Part shown: in pieces, positions 1-8,028 of the stretch | Layout: the number at the start of each line of letters is the position of its first letter | Numbering within the stretch: position 1 is the stretch's first letter | Assembly: GCA_021160885.1 (NCBI GenBank) | Contig: JAGHBR010000511.1 | Coordinates: forward strand, 1-14,656 | From: Caldisericaceae bacterium | GTDB taxonomy: Bacteria > Calditrichota > Calditrichia > Calditrichales > Calditrichaceae | DNA: 14,656 nt | Direction: 5' to 3' | Translations under genes and position numbers: made by a program | The notes under the pieces: model-generated | What the model was told of the DNA's origin: nothing | The model's input: the letters and a program-made list of their open reading frames with translations, nothing else | Database searches by the model: none

Positions 1-1
1 G

Positions 2-199
2 GTACAGTTGGTTGTTTACAATCTGCTTGGCCAAAAAGTCAAAGAGTTGGTCAATAAAAAACAAACGGCCGGTTATTACAAATATCCGTTTGATGCGGCT
101 GCTTTTTCCAGCGGAATTTACTTTTATGTATTGAATGCTCGTGGCTTGCAGAGCAACAAGCAAATCAGCCTCGTCAAGAAGATGGTGGTATTGAAGTAG
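2..199 (+). CDS. C-terminal end of a T9SS-exported protein (5' truncated by window edge)
   Basis: Only the last 65 codons are present. The frame is open to the left edge and ends at TAG 197-199. The visible residues have the form of a T9SS type A sorting domain: VVYNLLGQKV (a beta strand plus the typical N-x-x-GQ-V turn), a KKQTAGYY strand, FSSGIYFYVL (the conserved S-SG-Y-Y/F motif) and a basic end, KKMVVLK. In the family this domain carries the protein across the outer membrane through the type IX machinery and is removed or exchanged for a surface anchor. The catalytic or binding part lies outside the window, so no function can be given. It is the only gene on the plus strand and converges on the minus-strand barrel gene ending at 344. 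A TTG at 8-10 gives a nominal start but is clearly internal, since the domain fold begins upstream of it. Confidence 0.85.
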   Translation, partial: VQLVVYNLLGQKVKELVNKKQTAGYYKYPFDAAAFSSGIYFYVLNARGLQSNKQISLVKKMVVLK

Positions 200-210
200 A
201 AAAATGCATT

Positions 211-245
211 AAGCCAGGAAAGTTGAATGCTTTCCTGGCTTTTTT
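211..245 (+). terminator. Intrinsic (rho-independent) terminator after the T9SS gene
   Basis: A perfect 12-bp stem (AAGCCAGGAAAG at 211-222 paired with CTTTCCTGGCTT at 230-241) closes a 7-nt loop and runs straight into a T-tract ending at 245. It starts 11 nt after the TAG of the plus-strand gene. Read on the minus strand the same stem is followed by AATGCA and then five Ts (200-204), so it may also stop, less efficiently, the long minus-strand unit ending at 344. No other terminator-like hairpin was seen in 246-343. Confidence 0.9.
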
Positions 246-343
246 GATTGCACTGAGCGAAGAAAAGAACATTAAAAGTTGAAGAGCGGATTATAAAAAT
301 TTCCTCATGACTGTTAACCATATCAAAGGATTGTTAAAGCTTT

Positions 344-982
344 TTAAAACCACCATTGCAATTTTAAATGCAAGCCTGCCATTTGTAAGCCGCTGACATT
401 TTCTAAATGTAAAGCAAGAGCTGGCCAGAGTTCGGCTACCACCAGCTGGTAATTTATCGATGTGCTTATTTTTAAATTTGAAGTCAGATGCACCAGCAGG
501 CCCGCACCTAAGCTGCCGGCAAAGCTCCAGCCCTGCTGAAAACGCTCCGGTACCAGTCGTTCTTCCAGCTGATAAGCGCCGCGCAACGCCTGCCAGCGAA
601 AAAGCGTAACTTCTGCCTGGCCAAAAGGTTGTAACCCCCAAACCGGCCGACTCAAAAAGGAAAGGTAACCAACTCCCAAGCCATAAAGCTTGAGATCAAG
701 ATGTAAATCTTTGTAAAAAAGTTTATCTTTGTTGGGTTGATCAAAATGAATGGCGGTGGCAAAAATATGCCAGAGGCCTGATGACTGTCGATTAAAAATG
801 AATTCCAGGCGCGGGGCATTAAAGCTCCCGCTAAACCAGTCATGTAAAGAGCCCACGGGTTGCAGGTAAGCGTTGCCCAGCCCTACCCCAATGGAAGTTT
901 GGGCCATGGAAGGCTTGTTAAAAATCAGCAACAGGAAAAGCAAAAGAGGGAAAATCTTCTTTAAACTAAAACGACTTTTCAT
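344..982 (-). CDS. Small outer-membrane beta-barrel protein (212 aa)
   Basis: I do not recognise a specific family. The protein starts with a basic n-region and a Leu/Phe-rich core (about residues 5-23), followed by SMAQ, a plausible signal peptidase I site near residue 28. The rest alternates short Gly/aromatic-rich strands with polar turns (for example LYGLGVGYLSFL and the final LHLKLQWWF) and ends in Phe, as outer-membrane barrels usually do for BAM recognition. The ATG at 980-982 has a good AAAGGTG Shine-Dalgarno about 5 nt upstream, lying in the 14-nt gap after the previous gene. It is the last gene of the apparent five-gene minus-strand unit (receptor, T9SS cargo, PorV-like, barrel, barrel). 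A role as porin or accessory assembly barrel is inference only. Confidence 0.7.
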   Translation of the reverse strand: MKSRFSLKKIFPLLLFLLLIFNKPSMAQTSIGVGLGNAYLQPVGSLHDWFSGSFNAPRLEFIFNRQSSGLWHIFATAIHFDQPNKDKLFYKDLHLDLKLYGLGVGYLSFLSRPVWGLQPFGQAEVTLFRWQALRGAYQLEERLVPERFQQGWSFAGSLGAGLLVHLTSNLKISTSINYQLVVAELWPALALHLENVSGLQMAGLHLKLQWWF

Positions 983-996
983 CTTAACACCTTTGT

Positions 997-1740
997 TTAA
1001 TGCAAAAATTGGAATCCAAGCTGAAATTGCACCAGTTGCCGGAACGGAAAAAATTGTTTTGTTCCAGTCTTAAAAAAATAGCCCCACTGAACACCGGCAT
1101 TTAAATTTAAATTAGCTCTTAAACGGTAATTGGTTTGGAGCGCCAGGTTACACGCAGGAATTGTACCCGAGTGAGGATTTGCATGATTGTCAAATGCGTA
1201 AGTAAAACGATAGTCTTTTTCAGGAAAGTATTTTGTCCATTTTTCATGAACAGTTAACACTCTTTTGAAATAAAAAATGCCTCCGCCAAAAGCCGCCTGG
1301 ATGGTGAATTGCTCACCGAGAGGTTGCGAAAACTCTAACTGAACAATAAAGGGGATTAAGTGCAGATGCTGACGGTAAGATAGCTGAGCCACGTAATTGC
1401 TGTCGCGTTGCAAATCGCGAATGTAATTTCCGTAAAATCGATTCCAGAACTCCCAGTTCCAGTAGTCAATTGGATTGTTTTGATTTACTTTTAGATTGAA
1501 GTAACCGCTGGTAAATAGGAAATTCCATTTTTGGCCAAGCGAAAATCGAATAGTTGCGCCTGCCCCGGCACCGTTTACACTATTCAATTGCTGATTTTCT
1601 TTTAAATCGAATGCCATATTAAAAGCGGCCAGTGGAGTGATAGAATGTAGTTTGATATTGGCTGCGCAAGCCATCGAAGCAAGTAGAAATTTCAGCATGA
1701 TTAATATTAATATTCTTTGAATTTTTGTAGAGTAAATCAT
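997..1740 (-). CDS. Probable outer-membrane beta-barrel protein (about 247 aa)
   Basis: The N-terminus is hydrophobic (about residues 10-26, ending MACA), consistent with a signal peptide cut after Ala. The mature part is rich in aromatic, Gly and Asn residues in alternating strands (for example WNFLFTSGYFNLKV, FGGGIFYFKRV, GVQWGYFFKTG), as in 8-10-stranded barrels. It ends QFLH, so it lacks the usual terminal aromatic residue, although Phe is third from the end. Two ATGs compete. The one at 1744-1746 has GGGG directly against it, with no spacer. The one at 1738-1740 has that GGGG six bases upstream, so the shorter start is preferred here. Only 6 nt separate the longer start from the stop of the PorV-like gene, so translation is probably coupled. 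No specific family recognised. Confidence 0.65.
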   Translation of the reverse strand: MIYSTKIQRILILIMLKFLLASMACAANIKLHSITPLAAFNMAFDLKENQQLNSVNGAGAGATIRFSLGQKWNFLFTSGYFNLKVNQNNPIDYWNWEFWNRFYGNYIRDLQRDSNYVAQLSYRQHLHLIPFIVQLEFSQPLGEQFTIQAAFGGGIFYFKRVLTVHEKWTKYFPEKDYRFTYAFDNHANPHSGTIPACNLALQTNYRLRANLNLNAGVQWGYFFKTGTKQFFPFRQLVQFQLGFQFLH

Positions 1741-1752
1741 TGTCATCCCCGT

Positions 1753-2736
1753 TTAATTTTTCCCGTGAATGGAAAGCCCAAACCTGAGCACTGAACCTAA
1801 ACGGCCGAAATCAGTGTAACCCATATCCAGGCTAAAACCGTATTGCTGCCAGGCCCATCGTAAGCCTGCGCCGGCGGTCAGGCCTTCTTCGTCGTAGTTG
1901 AATTTGTAACCGGCCCGTAGAAGTAAGACCTTGCGTAAAAGCAGTTCGCTGCCTATGTGCAGTCGTTCGCTAAAGTCGCTGGGATGCAGGGCGTCAACGG
2001 CTATGGTTAAGCGGTCGGCTGTCTTCTGGTTACCAAACAGTTCCATGGCACAGCCCAGCCGAAAAATCATGGGCATTTTAAAAGAATCGCCGATGTATTT
2101 AGCATCTATGCCAAAATTCTGAATGTAACCGCCCAGACGAAAAGTTCTGAAACGTGTCTGGTAAACCATTCCCATGTCCAGCAAAACATTGTCTGAACTG
2201 TAAGTGTCGATGCGTTCGCGAACGTACTTGGCCTTCAGACCAAAGGCAAAAAATTGCGTTAACTTACGGCTGAAACTTAGCCCCAGGGCGTAGGCATCGG
2301 CCGTGTAATCGCCCAGAATCAGGTAACTGCCGCCCGGGTTTTCCGGGTCGGCATTGATGGTGTGTGTCATTTTTCCGAAATCCATAAAATTAAGACTAAG
2401 GCCGGCAAACGTGGCGGTACCCAACCTGAAGCCAATGGCAGCCGTCTGATGTTTGATATCAGCCAGGTAATTAGCTGAAGAAGCGTACAGATTCCAGCCA
2501 TATTCTGAAAAGGCCAGCAGCGAAGGATTAGTTAAAAGAGAAGCCGCTCCCGCATCGGTCAGGGCAACCGAGGTTTCACCCATGGCGCTCACACGCGCGC
2601 TGGTTGGAATTTCAAGAAACACATAGCCGGTGGTGCCTGCTTTTCTGAATTGCGCCAGGGAAGAAGAGTAAAAGGCGAACAGAACGACTAAAAGCGCTAA
2701 CAGGTTTTTATTTTTTAATTTGGCCTTTGCTTTCAT
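1753..2736 (-). CDS. PorV/PorQ-family outer-membrane protein (FadL-like barrel)
   Basis: A 327-residue protein with a signal peptide (basic start, hydrophobic residues 11-24, SLAQ near 26-29). Directly after it comes the family signature: FRKAGTTGYVFLEIP (30-44), SARVSAMGETSVALTD (46-61), then A-S-L-TNPSLLA (65-75), matching the A-G-x-FL-IP / AR-AMG / NP--L pattern of PorV/PorQ-like barrels. The rest shows alternating barrel strands. In T9SS bacteria PorV binds cargo sorting domains in the outer membrane and hands them to the sortase, and PorQ-type relatives work similarly. This copy sits 23 nt downstream of a T9SS cargo gene, which suggests a cargo-specific shuttle or anchor (inference). An AAAGAG motif 8 nt upstream supports the start. 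It is a family member and not necessarily the housekeeping porV, so no symbol is assigned. Confidence 0.82.
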   Translation of the reverse strand: MKAKAKLKNKNLLALLVVLFAFYSSSLAQFRKAGTTGYVFLEIPTSARVSAMGETSVALTDAGAASLLTNPSLLAFSEYGWNLYASSANYLADIKHQTAAIGFRLGTATFAGLSLNFMDFGKMTHTINADPENPGGSYLILGDYTADAYALGLSFSRKLTQFFAFGLKAKYVRERIDTYSSDNVLLDMGMVYQTRFRTFRLGGYIQNFGIDAKYIGDSFKMPMIFRLGCAMELFGNQKTADRLTIAVDALHPSDFSERLHIGSELLLRKVLLLRAGYKFNYDEEGLTAGAGLRWAWQQYGFSLDMGYTDFGRLGSVLRFGLSIHGKN

Positions 2737-2759
2737 CTCAATTACTCTTTTGTTTAAGT

Positions 2760-4871
2760 TTAACGTACAATGGCGAACTTACCGGTAAACGTTTGATTTC
2801 GCGTCGGTCCGGCTAACGATTTTACCTGAAAAATGTAAATTCCGCTTTCGGCGTATTGTCCGTAATCCGTGATCTGATCCCACTGGGCAATACCGGTATC
2901 CACCTTGTGTTCAATGGTTTTAATTAAATCGCCCCGAACCGTGTAAATGCGAATGGTACAGGGACTGGGAATATTGACAAAAGAGATCAAATCGCGTCCG
3001 CCAGGCGTGGTGTAACCGGAACGAATGACAAAAGGATTAGGTACTACCAGAATTTTGTTTAATGTTTCGTTTTGCGGCGCAAAAGCAGCTGCAAAAGGTT
3101 CAACCGTGTGGTTAGGATACTTTGAACTTTCCAGCGGCGGCACGCGATTACTGCCGGTCTCTTTAAAACGCGCCGATGGATCTACCGGCCAGCTGACATG
3201 GCCGCTGTCAAAGCTGGTGATGGCGTAGTAGTAACTAAAACCCACATTAACCAGTGTGTCAATGTATTGATAGGTCTGGCTTTGTTCATCGAAAAAATCG
3301 GGCGAACGTGTCGGAATTTCGGCTATTAATTTCCACGGCCCAAAAGGCATGTAATCAGAACGGTAAATGCGGTAGCCGGCCAGATCGTAGCTTTCATCGC
3401 CAATGTAATCAGGATCAGAGATGGCTTCGGCTTCATTGCCCCAGGTGAGCACGTTCCCTACAGTTTGTTGCTGTAAACGGGTTAAAGTAAAGGAAACTGG
3501 CGGCTGTGGCGGGTCGGGCACATTGTAACCATGATCATAATTGAATTGGGCTCGATCGGCCGTGTATTGCAAGTCCTGCAATCCTTGCTGCGCGATTTCC
3601 TGTTCCGTTAAATCCAAATCGGTCAGGCGGCTTAAATCGATGCTGCCCACCACTTCAGCCATTACAATTTTAATTGAATCACCAGGCTGTAGAGTCCAGG
3701 GACCTAGTGAAACCATACTCCACAGCCGGGCATTTCCCCAGCGTGTGTCCGAAAGTCCCTGCGGAAAGAGGATCGGGTTGTAGGTTTTACTCAGGTCTTT
3801 CATGGCTTCGTAACGTTGTTCCGGAGTTTCCAATCCGGTAAACGGGTAAGAATTTGCCGGTTCGCTTACCGACCAGCCCACATTGGTGGGATTGATGAAA
3901 TTTTCCAATCCCAGATCATTACGCGAAATGTGCAAAAATTTAATTCCGGCAAAGGCCGGAGCCAGCCATTCTTTGCCGCTGGGCGGACCGCCGCTTTCGT
4001 ACACGTAAGGATCAAATTTTTGATTGCCTTCGGCAGCGGTATAATCGTCGGCCCAGCCGTAAAGCATCATTCGTTTGGGATCGTACAAAAAGCGATTGTT
4101 GCGTGCGCCATTACCCAATTGCGGGTAGAGAATGGACCATCCGCGGTAATTAATGGAAAAGGCGTAAGTAAATAGCAGATAGGCATCCTGCAAAACGGAG
4201 TCGGCTTGTAAAATGCGGTAAGCCTCAGGCGTGGCCTTTTGATTGTTGAAAATGTGTGCTTCACGAGAAATGTTGGTTATTACGTATTCAATGATCAGAT
4301 ATTTTTCATCAATGGCCGAACTGCTCCAGGCGCGCACGGTGCGTTTAACGCGTACAGGCAAAAAACGACCAGGTAAATAAGGAAAACGGTAAGATGGATT
4401 AAATTCCCATTCGGTTTCCACAACTTCTTCTGCTTCATTGGGATCAGTCTGAAAACCGTAATTTTCACCATTGGGCCAGCGTAAACGATGTTTTTTGAGC
4501 AGGTAAGGGCTGTTCGTCTCGGAAAGGCCCACTGAAGTGGCAAACATGGCCCAGTCCTGGACGGCCCAGACGGTGTCTGGCGCGGATGGGCGACGGGCAG
4601 CCATCCAAAAGCCGCCGCCGGCGTGATGCGTGTTGGCGCCGCCCACCTGCTGTGGAATGTACTCCGGATCAAAACCGGGAAAATCCATGCCGTAACCTTT
4701 GTGCTGCCAGCTTTGAAATACCGGCCCTATCTTAGCCACGTTGATGGTTTCCCACAACATGCCGCGTTTTAAAAAGATGGCATTGGCTTCTACCTGAGCC
4801 AGTAACTTGTTGCTGAAAAACGTTGAGCAGAGCAGAACAAAAGCAAAACAAAGTGTTTTAAAATATTTCAT
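2760..4871 (-). CDS. Large T9SS-exported protein with fibronectin-III-like and type A sorting domains (703 aa)
   Basis: The signal peptide covers residues 1-25 (LLAQ). Residues 26-450 form a Trp/Tyr/Pro-rich region with no motif I can assign to an enzyme family. It begins with GGGFWMAARRP and contains repeated aromatic, strand-rich segments. Residues about 454-560 look like a fibronectin type III fold (VSFTLTRL, VGNVLTWGNE, LAGYRIYRS, FSYYYAITSFD). Residues about 605-703 are a T9SS type A sorting domain (VVPNPFVIRSGY, CTIRIYTVRGDLIKTI, AESGIYIFQVKS, final GKFAIVR). It is predicted to be secreted to the cell surface. It lies between the TonB-dependent receptor (151 nt upstream, with a palindromic repeat in the gap) and the PorV-like gene (23 nt downstream), so it is the natural cargo or surface partner of this cassette. 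No strong Shine-Dalgarno is seen; the start rests on the signal peptide. Confidence 0.75.
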   Translation of the reverse strand: MKYFKTLCFAFVLLCSTFFSNKLLAQVEANAIFLKRGMLWETINVAKIGPVFQSWQHKGYGMDFPGFDPEYIPQQVGGANTHHAGGGFWMAARRPSAPDTVWAVQDWAMFATSVGLSETNSPYLLKKHRLRWPNGENYGFQTDPNEAEEVVETEWEFNPSYRFPYLPGRFLPVRVKRTVRAWSSSAIDEKYLIIEYVITNISREAHIFNNQKATPEAYRILQADSVLQDAYLLFTYAFSINYRGWSILYPQLGNGARNNRFLYDPKRMMLYGWADDYTAAEGNQKFDPYVYESGGPPSGKEWLAPAFAGIKFLHISRNDLGLENFINPTNVGWSVSEPANSYPFTGLETPEQRYEAMKDLSKTYNPILFPQGLSDTRWGNARLWSMVSLGPWTLQPGDSIKIVMAEVVGSIDLSRLTDLDLTEQEIAQQGLQDLQYTADRAQFNYDHGYNVPDPPQPPVSFTLTRLQQQTVGNVLTWGNEAEAISDPDYIGDESYDLAGYRIYRSDYMPFGPWKLIAEIPTRSPDFFDEQSQTYQYIDTLVNVGFSYYYAITSFDSGHVSWPVDPSARFKETGSNRVPPLESSKYPNHTVEPFAAAFAPQNETLNKILVVPNPFVIRSGYTTPGGRDLISFVNIPSPCTIRIYTVRGDLIKTIEHKVDTGIAQWDQITDYGQYAESGIYIFQVKSLAGPTRNQTFTGKFAIVR

Positions 4872-4956
4872 GCTTCAATACCATGGTTTAAATTTAACAC
4901 GAAAGCGTTTCTTTAAAGCGCATTATTACCACACCCATTGTCATCTCCACACCCCC

Positions 4957-5000
4957 TGTCATTTCTCATCATCTGCTAAAGCGGATTCGTCGAAATGACA
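4957..5000. repeat. Compact copy of the TGTCATTTC palindromic repeat
   Basis: A 44-bp near-palindrome with perfect 9-bp inverted ends (TGTCATTTC 4957-4965, GAAATGACA 4992-5000). Inside lies a second 7-bp stem (ATCTGCT / AGCGGAT, one G-T wobble). The two stems are separated by a symmetric 5x5 purine-rich internal loop, so the transcript can fold as one long hairpin. It shares its ends, loop and inner stem with the element at 8029-8127. It sits about 23 nt past the receptor stop, in the gap before the cargo gene, where it could stabilise the receptor mRNA or lower expression of downstream genes (inference). A shorter look-alike of the end, TTGTCATCTC, lies at 4939-4948. Confidence 0.75.
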
Positions 5001-5022
5001 ATCGCAATAACCTTTATTCATT

Positions 5023-7932
5023 CTAAAAACTCACCCCCAGACTAAAATAAACCGCTGTTGGCATATTACGGTACGTCTGATAGTAACGAAACTTGTAAAT
5101 ACGCGCCTGCGGGTCATTGGGATCGTCAGAAGGCGGGGTATCGCGCGTAATCCCGTATTCCACCCAGTTGCGCAGTTCCGTAGCATCCAGCAAGGGCGTT
5201 AGCCATTTGTCGTTAAAAAGATTTTCCACGCGTACCGAAAGAACCGGCTGAATGCCCAGTAAATTGCTTTTGATCGTAATGTTCAAATCAGTGCGTTGTT
5301 CTAACGGGTAGCGGCGATTATTAATCACGTCGGTGAACTGATCGTAGCTGGTAACATAGGTGTAAGGCGTGCCGCTTTTTACCGAATAAATCATACTGGC
5401 ATTAGCTGATCTAATGCTTAAAAATCGGGGAATTTTAGTCAGAATTTCCGGTGACAACTGGTAAGAAACCAGCGCCCGGAATGAATGCGTACGATCTTGT
5501 CCGGTAACAAAATCGGTGGCGCTTCTTCTTTCTAAAAAGGAACGGGGATCGTTCGGGTCCTCGTAAATGTCGATAGCGCCATAAGCCCCAAAAGTGGTAC
5601 GTGCAAAGCTGTAGCTCAGGCGATAATTCCAATTGCCCGGCGCAACACGGTTAACCGAAACTTCAATCCCTTTGGTAGCTCCGTAACCATTGTTTTCATA
5701 AGAAATGTAATAGGGATTTTGCGGCGCCACCTGCTGAGAGCCCTGAGGCGAATGAATGTTGACGCGCACCGTTTGATGGACACGATCGTTGTAATAGGCG
5801 GCGATGTCCAGCCTGTGACCTTTGATGCCTTTTTGTAAACCAATTTCGTAGCTGATGGTCTTTTTAAAGCCCAAATCGGGATTCCCGTACATGCGCCAGC
5901 CTTGCCAGGTAGAACGGGAAATGGTTTGCCGGAATAAAGGCATGGAATAAAAATGGCCATATTGTAAACGAAAGGCGGTGTTTTCGCCAATCGGAAAGGA
6001 GAGACCAAAGCGCGGCGAAACAGCCAGATGCGTTTTGGGCTTCCGTGTCCGCGGATCGCCCGGATCTCCAATAAAAGGGCCGCCGCCCTGACCGGTGCCA
6101 AAATAAAAGGGTTGAAAGCGATCTACCGGCGCATCGGTATTCATGTTAAAGCCTTCGAAGCGCACACCCACATTGGCCACAATTTCTTCCACTTCAATTT
6201 TATCCTGGGCGTACATGGCAAAGTAATAAGGATAGGCGTGGTAATATTCAGCGAAGCCCGAATAGGAAATAAAAGCGTTTAATCGGGCGCCGGATTCTCC
6301 GTTGTAACGCGTATCCCAATACTGAGCCTTGGTTCCGATCTTTAACTGATGGCGATTGGTTACCTGACTGGTCAAGTCAAGCGCGGCATTCCACACATGA
6401 GTAAGATTGTCCAGTGCGTAAAGCGAAGTAAAAGCGTACACGATTCTGCGAAACTCTTCATCCCAGGGACCAGCCCGAATGAGCCAGGGATCGTTGGCCG
6501 TAATAATCGACCTGTTGCGCTCTACGTAAAGCTCCCGTTGATGCCATAACATGGCTTCTAAAAAGGTATTTTTAGAAAACACATGCGTCCAGCTTAAGCT
6601 TTCGGTAGTGGTGGTTTCTTCTTTTGGACTGTCAAAAATCAGCACATACTTGTACTGCGGCCACTGTCCGATAATTGAAGCCCAGCGAATGTCATCGGAA
6701 CCGGACCAAACCGAACCCCGGTAGCCCTGATATTGTGTTAAAAATTTTAGTTTGTCCTTATTGGTAAGCTGCCAGGTTAAATTTAAACTGTAGTTCTGGT
6801 AGATCTGGCTTCGCTCCACGCTGGGAATGCGGGCCGGCGTGGAGCGGTATTCAGCAGACAAAAAGAAACGTAGCTTATCGTCCTTGCTTAAAGGACCGCC
6901 AAATCCAAAAAGGTATCGTTTGTAAAGCAATTTACGGTAGTCATAAACACCTAATGGATTGGAACGGTTATTTTTACCAGGTGAATGATTGGCAATCCAT
7001 TTCTGGTAATAATCGTTGTACAACGAATCATCCGGGATGTCTGGCGCATTTTCGTCGCGCCATTGTTGCCATTTTTCGAACGTTCCCCAGTTTTTCCATT
7101 CAACAGTTTCGGGGCCGTAAAGGTAAGGTCCGTAATGGTATTTGCCCGGCGGTCGTATTTCCATTCTAAAATCACCATGAAATTCACTGCCACCTTCTTT
7201 GGTCACAACTTTAACAATTCCCGATTGGGCATTGCCGTATTCGGCGCTAAATCCGCCGGAAATGACTTCCATCTGCTCCACACCCAAAGGATTGTAATCA
7301 TACTTCCAACTGGTGTTGGATTTTTCGCCCATAAAATTGTAGCCCGGCACTCCGCTGTTAGAAGTGATTTGTTCAATACCGTTAAATTGTACCTGAACAT
7401 CAAAGGAGCCACCGCCGCGAATGGAAAAAGTGCCATTGGGATTGCGCGTTACATTGGCATTTAGTTGAATCATTTGCCGCAACCCCTGAATGGGCGCGCT
7501 TTGAATTTCTCTGGCATCCATGAAGTTTGCCGTAGCCGTCAAATCGCGCACAACGGTCGCCTTTTTGGCCACCACTTCTACCGGCTCAGTTTCTTCAATA
7601 GCTTCTTTTAATTGGAAATCGACGCGCGTGGTGCGGTCAACCACCACTGCCACCTGGGTTTGGCGCACGGTCTGGTAACCGACCATCTGACACACTACGG
7701 TGTGTTTTCCGGCCGGAACATTAAGAATGTAGTAAAAACCTTCCAAATCCGAGGCTGCGCCCAGAGTGGTGCCCTCAATGTAAACATTGGCTCCGGGCAA
7801 TGGCTGGCCGCTTTTAGCATCGACCACGCGGCCCATGATTTTACCCTTGGGCGATTGGCCAAGGACCTGAAGTGTTAAAACTAATGAAAACAGAATTAGT
7901 AAACTGAATTGTCTCAATTTGGTTAAGTCCAT
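5023..7932 (-). CDS. TonB-dependent outer-membrane receptor with carboxypeptidase-like regulatory domain
   Basis: About 969 residues from the chosen start. Order: signal peptide ending VLGQ; a CarboxypepD_reg-like beta-sandwich with GRVVDAKSGQPLPGANVYIE and SDLEGFYYILNVPAGKHTV; a plug domain (VVAKKATVVRDL, SIRGGGSFDVQVQFNG, GVEQMEVISGGFSAEYGNAQ, GIVKVVTKEGG); then a large 22-strand-type barrel ending in YFSLGVSF with the expected terminal Phe. Such receptors import large or scarce ligands using TonB energy; this layout is that of SusC/Oar-like proteins, but no SusD lipoprotein is next to it. The ATG at 7930-7932 is chosen because AAGAG lies 6 nt upstream and the signal peptide then starts directly (MDLTKLRQF). 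An ATG at 7963-7965 would add 11 polar residues, but it falls inside a repeat unit. It heads the five-gene unit. The substrate cannot be read from sequence; a glycan fragment from the upstream enzymes is a guess. Confidence 0.9.
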   Translation of the reverse strand: MDLTKLRQFSLLILFSLVLTLQVLGQSPKGKIMGRVVDAKSGQPLPGANVYIEGTTLGAASDLEGFYYILNVPAGKHTVVCQMVGYQTVRQTQVAVVVDRTTRVDFQLKEAIEETEPVEVVAKKATVVRDLTATANFMDAREIQSAPIQGLRQMIQLNANVTRNPNGTFSIRGGGSFDVQVQFNGIEQITSNSGVPGYNFMGEKSNTSWKYDYNPLGVEQMEVISGGFSAEYGNAQSGIVKVVTKEGGSEFHGDFRMEIRPPGKYHYGPYLYGPETVEWKNWGTFEKWQQWRDENAPDIPDDSLYNDYYQKWIANHSPGKNNRSNPLGVYDYRKLLYKRYLFGFGGPLSKDDKLRFFLSAEYRSTPARIPSVERSQIYQNYSLNLTWQLTNKDKLKFLTQYQGYRGSVWSGSDDIRWASIIGQWPQYKYVLIFDSPKEETTTTESLSWTHVFSKNTFLEAMLWHQRELYVERNRSIITANDPWLIRAGPWDEEFRRIVYAFTSLYALDNLTHVWNAALDLTSQVTNRHQLKIGTKAQYWDTRYNGESGARLNAFISYSGFAEYYHAYPYYFAMYAQDKIEVEEIVANVGVRFEGFNMNTDAPVDRFQPFYFGTGQGGGPFIGDPGDPRTRKPKTHLAVSPRFGLSFPIGENTAFRLQYGHFYSMPLFRQTISRSTWQGWRMYGNPDLGFKKTISYEIGLQKGIKGHRLDIAAYYNDRVHQTVRVNIHSPQGSQQVAPQNPYYISYENNGYGATKGIEVSVNRVAPGNWNYRLSYSFARTTFGAYGAIDIYEDPNDPRSFLERRSATDFVTGQDRTHSFRALVSYQLSPEILTKIPRFLSIRSANASMIYSVKSGTPYTYVTSYDQFTDVINNRRYPLEQRTDLNITIKSNLLGIQPVLSVRVENLFNDKWLTPLLDATELRNWVEYGITRDTPPSDDPNDPQARIYKFRYYQTYRNMPTAVYFSLGVSF

Positions 7933-7960
7933 TTTTTGCTCTTGTTGTTTTACTGTTTTT

Positions 7961-8028
7961 GTCATTTTAACGATTCCGCTTTAGCTCACCACTTTGTCAT
8001 TTTGACGAATCCGCTTCAACCTTTTTTA
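7961..8028. repeat. Two truncated tandem units of the palindromic repeat
   Basis: Two degenerate left halves lie head-to-tail: GTCATTTTAACGATTCCGCT starting at 7961 and GTCATTTTGACGAATCCGCT starting at 7996. They are followed at 8030 by the intact element (GTCATTTCGACGAGTCCGCT), giving starts 35 and 34 nt apart. The two halves match the intact copy over about 20 nt and lack the right half, so they cannot form the full hairpin. The first overlaps the ATG of the longest receptor frame (7963-7965). Confidence 0.7.

Noticed and set aside
3816..4175. 119-codon plus-strand frame opposite the cargo gene
   Set aside because: Antisense shadow of a long signal-peptide-to-sorting-domain gene, with no independent support.
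5616..6101. 161-codon minus-strand frame inside the receptor gene, another reading frame
   Set aside because: It overlaps the receptor barrel fully on the same strand; composition is Arg/Pro/Ala-rich as expected of an out-of-frame shadow.
6985..7464. 159-codon plus-strand frame inside the TonB receptor gene
   Set aside because: It is antisense to the conserved plug and early barrel region and has no recognisable protein features, so it is treated as a shadow frame.
5023..7932. Classical SusC/SusD polysaccharide utilisation locus
   Set aside because: No SusD-like lipoprotein or sugar-sensing regulator is in the window, and the enzymes lie in a separate block; called only a receptor cassette.
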